Assembly (NCBI RefSeq): GCF_052114605.1 | Contig: NZ_JBFRFB010000008.1 | Coordinates: 124,001 to 188,000, forward strand | From: Microvirga sp052114605 | Lineage (GTDB): Bacteria; Pseudomonadota; Alphaproteobacteria; Rhizobiales; Beijerinckiaceae | Reading direction: 5' to 3' | DNA length: 64,000 bases | Part shown: piece by piece, positions 53,764 to 62,628 of the stretch | Layout of the letters: every line of letters begins with the position of its first letter | Position numbering within the stretch: the stretch's first letter is position 1 | Program-made: the position numbers and the translations under genes | The notes under the pieces: model-generated | What the model saw: only the letters and a program-made list of their open reading frames with translations | Told to the model about the DNA's origin: nothing | Databases searched by the model: none

Positions 53764-56700
53764 TTGGCTACTTCAGTAACCATCAATCCGATTTCCGGCG
53801 ACGGCTATCTCAACGCGACTGAGGCTGGTCAGTCGCTGACGATCACGGGAACCTATACGGGTTCCTTCAGCTCGGGTGCTGACCGGATCTATGTAACGAT
53901 CGGCGGTCAGGAATATTCTACTCTTTCCGGCGGCGGGATCACCGCGAGCGGTGGTACTTGGACCCTGACCATCCCGGCCAACCGAGTCGCAAATCTTGCA
54001 AGCCAAACGGTGGAAGTCGAGCTGCAGAGAAATGGCGGTTTCCCGTTTGGATGGTATGTTGCCGATAGAGAAACAAAGGCGCTGACGGTCGACAAGGTTG
54101 CGCCGACCATCACGACGATTGACACGCATTCCGTTGCCGAAGGTCAGACGGTGATCGGTGACCTGACTGTGTCCGGAAACTCGACGCCGGCCACGCTTTC
54201 CGGCCCAGACGCCAGCAAGTTCAAGATCGAAAACGGCAAGCTCGTCTTCGTGCAGGCCCAGAACTACGAAGGCGGCCAAACGACATTCTCGGTGACCGTA
54301 GAGGCCAGGGACGTTGCGGGCAACGTCACCAAGAAGGACCTGACGGTCAACTTGACGAACGTTACGCCGGTAATCACATCCAGTGCTACCTGGACGCTCC
54401 CTGAGAACGAGACCGGCGTCTCTGTCGCAACGCTGGTGGCCCAGGATCCTGGCACACCCGCTTCGAGCCTGACCTTCAGCGTCACGGGCGGCGCCGATGC
54501 TGCGCTGTTCAAGGTTGAGGGCGACAAGCTCGTCTACAAGGGCGTTCCGCTCGATTTTGAGAAGCCGGGACAGCAGAAGACCTTCACTGTTCAGGTGACG
54601 GCATCCGACGGTGTCGGCAACAGCGCGCCCCAGACGATCACGATCAACCTGCAGGACGTGAACGACAACGCACCTGTCATCGACATGAGCGCTTCGTACG
54701 ACGTGGCTGAGAATCAGCTCGTCGTCGCAACGCTCTCCGCCAAGGATGCGGACACGGTCGGCGATAAGACCTTCTCGGTGGTCGGCGGTGCCGACGGAGA
54801 CCTGTTCACGGTCGATCCGAATGGCCGGCTTGTCTTCAAGCAGGCTCCCGATTTCGAAGGCGGCAAGACCAGTTTCGAAGTCGAAGTGAAGGTGTTCGAC
54901 GGCGTCTACAGCACCACGAAGACCATCACGGTCAATGTAACGGACGTCAACGACGCTCCGGCGGCAATCTCGCTGTCTGCCAGCACGGTGGTGGAAAACG
55001 AGGACGGCGCCATCATCGGCAATCTGTCCACCACGGACCAGGATGCCGGCGACACCTTCACCTACACAGTCAACGATCAGCGCTTCGAAGTGGTCAACGG
55101 CCAGCTCAAGCTGAAGGCTGGTCAGTGGATCAACTACGAGACCGAATCGAAGGTGACTGTCCAGGTCACTTCGACCGACAAGGGCGGCGCCCACACGACG
55201 GAAACCTTCACGATCGACGTGACGGATGTGAATGACGTTGCCCCTGAGATCACATCCGGCGCGACCTGGACGCTGCTCGAAGGGCAGAACGATGTCGAGC
55301 TCGCCACCCTGACGGCAACTGACCTCGACACGCTCAGCTCGGCCCTGACCTACAAGATCACGGGCGGCGCCGATAAGGATCTGTTCAAGATCGAGAACGG
55401 CAAGCTCGTCTATGTGGGCGGCGCGCTCGACTACGACCTCGAAGGCCAGAACAAGGCCCTCAAGGTCGAAGTGACGGCTTATGACGACGTCAACAACGAG
55501 AGCGCTCCGCAGGTCATCACGGTCAACCTGCAGGACGTGAACGACACCGCTCCGGAGATCACCTCCGGCGGCACGGGCGCGCTGCCCGAGAACCAGAACA
55601 ACTATGTTGTGGCGACCCTGACGAGCCACGACAAGGACACGACCGGCGAGACCATCACCTACAAGATCGCGGGCGGTGCCGATGCTGGCCTGTTCAAGAT
55701 CGAAGGCGACAAGCTCGTCTATACGGGTGGCCCGCTCGACTTCGAGTATGTCAACCAGAAGAAGAGCTTCAACGTCACGGTGACGGCTTCCGACGGCGTC
55801 AACACCAGTGCCGCTCAGGCGATCACGATCAGCCTGAAGGACGTGAACGACAACGCGCCCACCATCGACATGAACGACTCGTACGATGCGGCCGAGAACC
55901 AGACCATCGTAACGACGCTGATCGCGAAGGACGACGATACAGCCGATGCCGGCATCAAGACCTTCCAGGTCAGCGGCGGTACGGACGGCCATCTGTTCAC
56001 GGTCGACGAGAACGGCCAGCTCGTCTTCAAGGAGGTTCCCAACTTCGAAGGTGGCCAGACCAGCTTCTCGGTCGAGGTGCAGCTCACGGACGGCATTTAT
56101 GTCGTCAAGAAGACCATCACGGTCAACCTGACGGACGTCAACGACGCTCCGACGGCGATCTCCCTGTCCGCCCATGCGGTGGATGAGAACGCGGAGGGCG
56201 CAGTCATCGGCAACCTGTCCACGACGGATCAGGATGTCCAGGACACCTTCACCTACTCGGTGGACGACGAGCGCTTCGAAGTGGTCAACGGCCAGCTCAA
56301 GCTGAAAGCGGGCGTCAGCCTCGACTATGAGGACGCGTCCTCCGTCGATGTGACCGTAACCTCGGAGGATTTCGGCGGTCTCACCACGACGAAGACGTTC
56401 ACGATCAACGTGGCCGACAAGAATGATGCTCCGACAGAGATTACCCTGTCAGCCGCTAATGTGGATGAGAACGAAGCTGGCGCGGTGATCGGCACCCTGT
56501 CCACCACGGACCAGGACGCCGACGAGACCTTCACCTACACGGTGAACGACAACCGCTTCGAAGTGGTCAACGGCCAGCTCAAGCTGAAAGCGGGCGTCAG
56601 CCTCGACTTCGAGGCTGCGTCCTCCATCGACGTGACTGTGACCTCGGAGGATTTCGGCGGTCTCACCACGACGAAGACGTTCACGATCAACGTGGCCGAC

Positions 56701-59547
56701 AAGAACGACGCTCCGACGGAGATTACCCTGTCCGCAGCCACGGTGGCCGAGAACGCGGCCGGTGCAGAAATCGGCACCCTGTCCACCACGGACCAGGACG
56801 CCGATGAGACCTTCGCCTATGCGGTGGATGATCAGCGCTTCGTGGTCGTGGATGGCAAGCTCAAGCTGAAAGACGGCGTGAGCCTCGACTTCGAGGACAA
56901 GTCCTCGATTGACGTGATCGTAACCTCGACGGACTCCAAGGGCGCGTTCACGGCGGAGACTTTCACCATTGAAGTCACCGACAAGAACGATGCTCCGACG
57001 GCTGTCTCTCTGAGCTCCCACGCGGTCAATGAGAACGCGGCTGGAGCGATCATCGGGACCCTGTCCACCACGGATCAGGATGCCGAGGATTCCTTCACCT
57101 ACACGGTGAACGACAACCGCTTCGAAGTGGTCAACGGCCAGCTCAAGCTCAAGGCAGGCATCCACCTGGATACGGAGAAGGAATCTGCTGTCAATCTGAC
57201 GGTGACTTCGAAGGACGCGGGTGGCCTGACGACAGCCGAGACGTTCACCATCGATGTCCTGGACCAGAACGACAACGCTCCGGTGCTCAAGACGACCGAG
57301 GTGAACCTCAACGAGAACGTCAACGGCTTCGGGGGAGGCGCTCTCATCGCCGACCTGCAGGCTGACGATCCGGATACGGTGGGTGGACCGATCACGTTCA
57401 CGCTCCTCAACGGCGCGGACTCCGATCTGTTCACTGTCGAAAACGGCAAGCTCTACTACGTGGGAGCCCCGATCGACTACGAGAAGGCTGACCGCACGGA
57501 CTTCTCGGTCAAGGTCTCGGTGACGGATGGCACATACACCACCTCGTCAACCATCAAGATCACCCTGAAGGACGTGAACGACAACGCTCCGCTCTTCGAG
57601 ACGAAGGCTTCGTACGACGTCAACGAGAACCAGAGCTTCGTCGCCGATCTGGCCGCTGCCGTGAACGACCAGGGCATGGACCCGGACGACATCTACACCT
57701 TCCAGGTGAAGGGCAAGGACGCAGCTCTGTTCGACGTCGTCGACGGCAAGCTGGTCTTCAAGGCGGCTCCGGATTACGAAGCCGGCAAGACCAGCTTCGA
57801 GGTCGAGGTCGAGGTTTGGGACGGCAAGTACACCGTCTCGAAGCAGATCACGATCAACCTGAAGGACGTGAACGAGGCCCCGACGGCTATCGGCCTGAAC
57901 AAGGAGCTTGCCGCTCTTACGACGGCTGAAAACGGCGCGGCCATGAAGGTGACCGACATCACCGTCACGGATGACGCTCTCGGCACCAACACGTTGTCGC
58001 TGGTGGGTGACGACGCGGACATGTTCGAAATCCGCGGAACCGAGCTGTGGTTCAAGGGCAACGCTGACTACGAAGCCCAGCGGTCCTACTCGGTCGCCGT
58101 TCAGGTCACGGATGAAGACGACAATGCCATCACGTCGGATGTCATCACGGTCGACGTGACGGACGAGAACGACACTGCTCCTGAAGTGTCCGTGAAGGTG
58201 TACGATCTCGATGAGAACGCCACCAACGCCGTCGTCGCGGACTTGTCCTCGCTCGACCCGGACACGGTCGGTCTCAACCCGGCGCAATTCTCCATCTCCG
58301 GGGAACTCGCTGGCATCTTCGAGATCAACGAGGACAACCAGCTCGTCTACGTCGGTATCCCGCTCGACTTCGAAAAACTCGACGAGAAGGAGGGCGAACT
58401 CCAGGTTACGGCGTTCGACGGCGTCAACACCACGACAACGACGATCAAGATCCGTATCCGGGACGTGAACGAGGCTCCGACGGCAATCGCTCTGTCCGCC
58501 AGCACAGTGGCTGAGAATGCAGCCGGTGCGGTGATCGGCAACCTGACCACCACGGATCAGGACGAAGGCGACAGCTTCACCTACACGGTGAGCGACAGCC
58601 GCTTCGAGGTGGTCAATGGCCAGCTCAAGCTGAAGGCAGGCGTGAGCCTGGACTTCGAGGCTGCGTCGAAGATCAACGTGACCGTGACCGCGAAGGATGC
58701 CGGTGACCTGACCACGGAGGAGACGTTCACGATCAACGTTACGGACGTGAACGACACTCCTTCCAAGGTTCTCGTCAGTGGCGGCAGCGTCCTTGAGAAT
58801 TCCGCAAAGGGTACTGTCGTAGGTACGCTTTCGGCCCTGGATCAGGATGCGGGCGACACGTTCCGGTTCGATCTTCTCAGCAATGCCGACGGTCGCTTCA
58901 CTCTCGACGGCAACAGGATCCTCGTGGCCGACTCGCTCAAGCTCGATTATGAGCAGGCCACGAGCCATCAGGTTATCGTTCGGGTGACCGACAAGGCTGG
59001 AGCCATCCACGATGAAGTGCTGACGCTCGGCGTGGGCGATGTCCTGGTCGAGAACGTTGCGGGTTCTGCATCCGCCGATCGTATCTACGGCGGCGCCGGC
59101 AACGACCGCATCTCCAGCGGCAACGGCAACGACTTCATCGATGCCGGCGCCGGTCGGGACAAGATCGATGGCGGCAGAGGAAACGACCGCATCATCGGCG
59201 GTGCCGGGCAGGACACGATGACGGGTGGCGCTGGCCGCGACGTGTTCGTCTTCAACGAAAAGGACACGGGAACCACTCGGGGCAGGGCCGATTACATCAC
59301 CGACTTCTCCGGAAGCGCGGGTGACAGGCTCGACCTGAGGGCGATCGATGCCAACACGACCAGGAAGGGCAACCAGAACTTCAGCTTCATCGGCAACGAT
59401 GATTTCACCAAGGCTGGTCAGGTTCGTTATGAGAAGGCAGGCAACTACACGTATGTCTACTTCAACACCGATAACGACAAGGCCGCTGAAGGCGTGATCA
59501 AGCTCAAGGGCGCGCTCGACCTGCAGAAGAGCTGGTTCGTTCTCTAA
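53764..59547 (+). CDS. Giant secreted cadherin-repeat protein with RTX repeats
   Basis: A 1927-residue protein. It starts at TTG 53764 with GGGGGA 7 bases upstream. Residues 1-100 form an Ig-like domain (TINPISGDGYLNATEAGQSL). About 17 cadherin-like repeats of 90-110 residues follow, each ending in a calcium linker such as DVNDNAP, DKNDAPT or DENDTAP. Then come RTX nonapeptides (YGGAGNDRISSGNGND, GGRGNDRIIGGAGQD) and a serralysin-like C-terminus (ADYITDFSGSAGDRLDLRAI) typical of type I secretion signals. There is no signal peptide. It probably serves in calcium-dependent adhesion or biofilm formation. No type I secretion genes are in the window. Confidence 0.88.
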   Translation: MATSVTINPISGDGYLNATEAGQSLTITGTYTGSFSSGADRIYVTIGGQEYSTLSGGGITASGGTWTLTIPANRVANLASQTVEVELQRNGGFPFGWYVADRETKALTVDKVAPTITTIDTHSVAEGQTVIGDLTVSGNSTPATLSGPDASKFKIENGKLVFVQAQNYEGGQTTFSVTVEARDVAGNVTKKDLTVNLTNVTPVITSSATWTLPENETGVSVATLVAQDPGTPASSLTFSVTGGADAALFKVEGDKLVYKGVPLDFEKPGQQKTFTVQVTASDGVGNSAPQTITINLQDVNDNAPVIDMSASYDVAENQLVVATLSAKDADTVGDKTFSVVGGADGDLFTVDPNGRLVFKQAPDFEGGKTSFEVEVKVFDGVYSTTKTITVNVTDVNDAPAAISLSASTVVENEDGAIIGNLSTTDQDAGDTFTYTVNDQRFEVVNGQLKLKAGQWINYETESKVTVQVTSTDKGGAHTTETFTIDVTDVNDVAPEITSGATWTLLEGQNDVELATLTATDLDTLSSALTYKITGGADKDLFKIENGKLVYVGGALDYDLEGQNKALKVEVTAYDDVNNESAPQVITVNLQDVNDTAPEITSGGTGALPENQNNYVVATLTSHDKDTTGETITYKIAGGADAGLFKIEGDKLVYTGGPLDFEYVNQKKSFNVTVTASDGVNTSAAQAITISLKDVNDNAPTIDMNDSYDAAENQTIVTTLIAKDDDTADAGIKTFQVSGGTDGHLFTVDENGQLVFKEVPNFEGGQTSFSVEVQLTDGIYVVKKTITVNLTDVNDAPTAISLSAHAVDENAEGAVIGNLSTTDQDVQDTFTYSVDDERFEVVNGQLKLKAGVSLDYEDASSVDVTVTSEDFGGLTTTKTFTINVADKNDAPTEITLSAANVDENEAGAVIGTLSTTDQDADETFTYTVNDNRFEVVNGQLKLKAGVSLDFEAASSIDVTVTSEDFGGLTTTKTFTINVADKNDAPTEITLSAATVAENAAGAEIGTLSTTDQDADETFAYAVDDQRFVVVDGKLKLKDGVSLDFEDKSSIDVIVTSTDSKGAFTAETFTIEVTDKNDAPTAVSLSSHAVNENAAGAIIGTLSTTDQDAEDSFTYTVNDNRFEVVNGQLKLKAGIHLDTEKESAVNLTVTSKDAGGLTTAETFTIDVLDQNDNAPVLKTTEVNLNENVNGFGGGALIADLQADDPDTVGGPITFTLLNGADSDLFTVENGKLYYVGAPIDYEKADRTDFSVKVSVTDGTYTTSSTIKITLKDVNDNAPLFETKASYDVNENQSFVADLAAAVNDQGMDPDDIYTFQVKGKDAALFDVVDGKLVFKAAPDYEAGKTSFEVEVEVWDGKYTVSKQITINLKDVNEAPTAIGLNKELAALTTAENGAAMKVTDITVTDDALGTNTLSLVGDDADMFEIRGTELWFKGNADYEAQRSYSVAVQVTDEDDNAITSDVITVDVTDENDTAPEVSVKVYDLDENATNAVVADLSSLDPDTVGLNPAQFSISGELAGIFEINEDNQLVYVGIPLDFEKLDEKEGELQVTAFDGVNTTTTTIKIRIRDVNEAPTAIALSASTVAENAAGAVIGNLTTTDQDEGDSFTYTVSDSRFEVVNGQLKLKAGVSLDFEAASKINVTVTAKDAGDLTTEETFTINVTDVNDTPSKVLVSGGSVLENSAKGTVVGTLSALDQDAGDTFRFDLLSNADGRFTLDGNRILVADSLKLDYEQATSHQVIVRVTDKAGAIHDEVLTLGVGDVLVENVAGSASADRIYGGAGNDRISSGNGNDFIDAGAGRDKIDGGRGNDRIIGGAGQDTMTGGAGRDVFVFNEKDTGTTRGRADYITDFSGSAGDRLDLRAIDANTTRKGNQNFSFIGNDDFTKAGQVRYEKAGNYTYVYFNTDNDKAAEGVIKLKGALDLQKSWFVL

Positions 59548-59604
59548 ATCCAAAAACCAGAACCTCGCCGTGGCACGATCACGGCGGGGACCGAACTAAA
59601 AATC

Positions 59605-59641
59605 AAAGGCCCCTGCAGCGCTCGCGGCAGGGGCCTTTTTC
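59605..59641 (+). terminator. Terminator of the cadherin-repeat gene
   Basis: AAAGGCCCCTGC pairs with GCAGGGGCCTTT (59605-59616 with 59627-59638), loop of 10 bases, then TTTTT. It lies about 60 bases after the stop. Confidence 0.88.
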
Positions 59642-59679
59642 ATGGTCGAGACATCTGGATTTCGTGGTTCGTGCCGAAA

Positions 59680-60048
59680 TCAGGATGGACTGGTCAAAGT
59701 CTCCCCCAGAGCATCCTTCAGGGCTTCGGCAGAGAAAGGTTTCGGGAGCGTCCGACTTCCCTCGAACCGTTGAGGAAGCGGCCGGAAGTCGTCTCCGACA
59801 GAGAAGAAGAACGGGATGCCGCGGAAGCGCAGAACGTCCGCAACCGGATAGATGACCGATCCGTCGACATTGATGACGAGGATGGCGACGTCGATCTCCG
59901 ATTGCAGTGCCAGCGTCAAAGCATGGTCGAGCCGGGCTGCGGGGCCGACCACTTGGCAGCCTAATTCGCGAACCAAGTCTTCGATGCTCGAAGAGAGCAT
60001 GGGCTCATCTTCGATAACCAGAATACGGCAGACTTTATCATTATTCAT
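59680..60048 (-). CDS. Single-domain response regulator receiver lacking the phosphoacceptor Asp
   Basis: A 122-residue stand-alone receiver domain. The acidic pocket residues are E13/D14 (ILVIEDEPML), the Ser/Thr position is S83 in PFFFSVGDD, and the Lys is K103 in LPKPFSAEAL. The phosphoacceptor position is V58 (DVAILVINVDG, where Asp is expected after AIL), coded by GTC where GAC is expected. The protein may be a phosphorylation-independent pseudo-receiver, or D62 may substitute. It has no kinase or output-domain neighbour. Confidence 0.82.
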   Translation of the reverse strand: MNNDKVCRILVIEDEPMLSSSIEDLVRELGCQVVGPAARLDHALTLALQSEIDVAILVINVDGSVIYPVADVLRFRGIPFFFSVGDDFRPLPQRFEGSRTLPKPFSAEALKDALGETLTSPS

Positions 60049-60303
60049 TGATGCCTCCTGGCAATATCAACGCTTGCGAATTTTATATTGGTATAGACGA
60101 CAAAACAGACGGTGCAGCCTTCAGGTCAGGCCTCGCCACATTCCGCGAGATTACGTCGAGATCATGCACGAGAGCAATCGGCCGCCAAACGTTACAAAGT
60201 TCAATACTGCCGAGATTGACTCAAGGCCCTTCGCCAATAGCTGGTCACGAGGCAGAAGCAAGAGCCGTTTGCGCGTCTCAAAAGAAAACAGGCGCCTTGC
60301 CGG

Positions 60304-60792
60304 TCAGTATTCCACCGCCTGCTGCCAGTACTGAAGGCTTCGATTGTTGACCGGTGCTCCGGCAGCCTGATGCCGCGCGAGAATGGTTTCGTGAAAACCA
60401 CGCGCCGCTTTCGGGGATACGAGCATTCTGAGGCTTTGGATAATGCGGGTGATCCGCAGGTGGTTGTGGTCGTAGCCCGTCAGCCAGTCATCCGTCTCGC
60501 GATAAAACCGTGTCATTCGATCCATCGCTTGGAGCAAAGTGGACTGGGCTCGGGTATCGGATGAGATCGAAACGATCTCGGAGGCTGTGAGGATCGGTGC
60601 GCTCGGTTGGGCCGCGCTGCGGGCCGGCAGGGGAAACAGCCACTGAATATAGTCGTGAATGTCCTCCAGCTGACGGTTAGAGAAGCGCAGAACGTCCTGA
60701 GCGGATCGTCCTCGGCCATCCAGACCTGTCCCTGAAAGATAGGCATGCAGAGGGCCGGTGGTCTCATCGTGGGAAGAGTCCGGGCCTGTCAT
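60304..60792 (-). CDS. Opioid growth factor receptor (OGFr)-domain protein
   Basis: A 162-residue cytoplasmic protein. The signatures are the YLSGTGLDGRGRSAQDVLRF start, HDYIQWLFPLPARSA (about residues 45-60) and YDHNHLRITRIIQSLRML (about 107-124), which define the OGFr conserved region found in vertebrate OGFr and scattered bacteria. Its molecular role in bacteria is unknown. It starts 15 bases after the DUF1206 stop and is probably cotranscribed with it behind a stress-type promoter. Confidence 0.85.
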   Translation of the reverse strand: MTGPDSSHDETTGPLHAYLSGTGLDGRGRSAQDVLRFSNRQLEDIHDYIQWLFPLPARSAAQPSAPILTASEIVSISSDTRAQSTLLQAMDRMTRFYRETDDWLTGYDHNHLRITRIIQSLRMLVSPKAARGFHETILARHQAAGAPVNNRSLQYWQQAVEY

Positions 60793-60807
60793 CGGGCTTC
60801 AGCCGCC

Positions 60808-61650
60808 TCAGAAGGGCTTTGCCCGGGCCATCGTGGCTTTGGCGTCTTCAATGTCCGGAGCATCGATGTGCCGGTAACGGGCTTGGACAAGCCCGAACAG
60901 CCCGAACGCGAATAATCCGATGGCGGTGAGAGCAAGAAAAATCCAGCCATAGGGTTGCTGCTGAAGGGTCTTGAGCGCCCCACCGAGCCCATGGACCTGG
61001 GACGAGGAGCTATGGATCGCGGCCAAGATGAGAAAGCCGCCGATCAACAGGAACACGACACCACGGGCCGCAAACCCCATTCGTCCCAGGGTGATGATCC
61101 AATGCCGCTTGTCGGAGGGCACGCTAAGCCGCTCGGCCACGTTGCCGCGCCATGCTTTCCAGCCGAAGCCGAGCCCAGTCCCCGCAATGGCAAGCCCCAC
61201 GAGGCCGACGAGCCACCGGCCGAACGGCTGGCTCAGCAGCCATGCGGTCCATCCTTGGGCGGCCTGATCCTCGCCGCCGCTGGATCCCTGGCCGAGCACG
61301 AGGCCGATGGCAGAGATGGCAAGGCCCGCATAAATGGCGCCGCTGATGAGATGAGCCCCTCTGATCGCCCAACCTTTCATGTCCGATCCGCGACGGTCGG
61401 CATCGGTCAGCGCCTCCAGAAATCGCCAGGCGCAGAAGCCGAACAGGCCGATGGCGATCAGAACGAGCCAGAATTGACCGAAAGGCTGTGCGAGAAGTGT
61501 CTGAAGCGCGCTGCGGCTGCCGCCTGTCTGCCCGCCCGAACCGATGGCTGCAAGGAGCGCAAGGGCGCCGACAAGTCCGTAAACCACGCCGCGTGCGCCA
61601 TAGCCTAAGCGAGCCAGGGTTTCGACGGGATTACGGGTGATGTTGGACAT
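60808..61650 (-). CDS. DUF1206 family membrane protein
   Basis: A 280-residue inner-membrane protein with three DUF1206 repeats, each starting with a G-Y/F-AARG-V-type helix (LARLGYGARGVVYGLVGALA, IRGAHLISGAIYAGLAISAI, LGRMGFAARGVVFLLIGGFL). Six or more membrane segments are predicted by eye. The function is not established. A GGAAC-N16-GGTT promoter-like sequence lies 29 bases upstream of the ATG. The OGFr-domain gene follows. Confidence 0.88.
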   Translation of the reverse strand: MSNITRNPVETLARLGYGARGVVYGLVGALALLAAIGSGGQTGGSRSALQTLLAQPFGQFWLVLIAIGLFGFCAWRFLEALTDADRRGSDMKGWAIRGAHLISGAIYAGLAISAIGLVLGQGSSGGEDQAAQGWTAWLLSQPFGRWLVGLVGLAIAGTGLGFGWKAWRGNVAERLSVPSDKRHWIITLGRMGFAARGVVFLLIGGFLILAAIHSSSSQVHGLGGALKTLQQQPYGWIFLALTAIGLFAFGLFGLVQARYRHIDAPDIEDAKATMARAKPF

Positions 61651-61678
61651 GGACGACGGCTCCGCTGTGTCACGGATG

Positions 61679-61703
61679 AACCGTCAAGCCAGGCGGAGGT
61701 TCC
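61679..61703 (-). promoter_or_regulatory. Candidate EcfG-type promoter of the DUF1206/OGFr unit
   Basis: On the minus strand GGAAC (61703-61699) is followed after 16 bases by GGTT (61682-61679), one mismatch from GGAAC-N16/17-CGTT. It is 29 bases from the DUF1206 start codon, a suitable distance. Confidence 0.55.
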
Positions 61704-61747
61704 TTATACCCGGAAAAGCAGCACGGTGGCGCTCCAGACAACCGGCT

Positions 61748-62548
61748 TCAATGACTTCGTATGTTGCGAGGACGAGCGAAGACATCCTCGGCGAGCGGGG
61801 GCACGCACAAAAGCAGAAGCAGGCATGCGAAAGGCAGGCAGAACAGAAAGCCTACACGGCCGAAGCCAACGGCGCCCGTCACACCGCCTGCGAAAAAGGA
61901 TGCGAGCAGAAGAATGAGAAGCATCATCTTCTCCCTATCCGCCGCAACTTTCTCGGCGATATGGCGGCTCCGGTTCCAGTACACCATCTTGCCGAGTTCG
62001 ATGCCGATATCGGTCACGATTCCGGTGACATGGGTAGTGCGCATGCGCGCTCCGGAGATTTTCGTGATCGTCGCGTTTTGAAGGCCCATGATGAAACACA
62101 GGAGCGGCACAGCGCCCGCGCCGAAGCCGGGCAAGGGATAGGCAAGCCAACCCAGGATGCCGAAAGCCGCCAGCAGCGCTGCCTCCAGCATCAACGGTAG
62201 CGCATAGCGGCTTCCGAGATGATGACGCCGTCCCCAGTTGATCAGGATGGCGGAGCACGCCGCTCCGAGCACGAAGGGAAGAAATCCCGCAAGACCGAGA
62301 AGCACGAGACCAACGCCGCCAAGGGCAAGATTGTCCGCCATTGAGGAAAGAATGCCGGACATGTGCGACGTGTATTGGCCAACTGCCAGGAAACCGCCCG
62401 CATTGATGGCGCCTGCAATGAAGGTGAGCGCCATCCCGAGTAAGGTATCCGCCGCACCGCTGCGCTCCGCCGCTGCGATAGCTTTCATCGACCCCGCCGC
62501 ACGGGCAATCATACCGTGCGGCGCGTCGGGTGTGCGGGGTTGATCCAT
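61748..62548 (-). CDS. YoaK/DUF1275 family membrane protein
   Basis: A 266-residue inner-membrane protein with about six hydrophobic segments. The DUF1275 signatures are GAINAGGFLAVGQYTSHMSG near residue 48 and GLQNATITKISGARMRTTHV near residue 155. The role is unknown; some members affect biofilm or are induced by stress. It is separate from the DUF1206 unit by about 100 bases and runs in the same direction. Confidence 0.86.
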   Translation of the reverse strand: MDQPRTPDAPHGMIARAAGSMKAIAAAERSGAADTLLGMALTFIAGAINAGGFLAVGQYTSHMSGILSSMADNLALGGVGLVLLGLAGFLPFVLGAACSAILINWGRRHHLGSRYALPLMLEAALLAAFGILGWLAYPLPGFGAGAVPLLCFIMGLQNATITKISGARMRTTHVTGIVTDIGIELGKMVYWNRSRHIAEKVAADREKMMLLILLLASFFAGGVTGAVGFGRVGFLFCLPFACLLLLLCVPPLAEDVFARPRNIRSH

Positions 62549-62628
62549 TGCATCAGCTTACCGGGCCGGCCCGCACGTGGAAAGGGCACTGATCGAAGCA
62601 TCTTGTTCGAGCAGCGCCACCTGACGGC

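Noticed and set aside
53773..56175. 800-codon antisense frame over the cadherin gene
   Set aside because: Follows the repeat structure of the sense gene in reverse; no independent features.
54400..58760. Periodic DNA repeats that could look like a CRISPR array
   Set aside because: Repeats are coding, about 300 bases long, vary in sequence and encode cadherin domains.
57547..59553. Another antisense frame over the cadherin and RTX part
   Set aside because: Same reason; it even starts beyond the sense stop without a ribosome-binding site.
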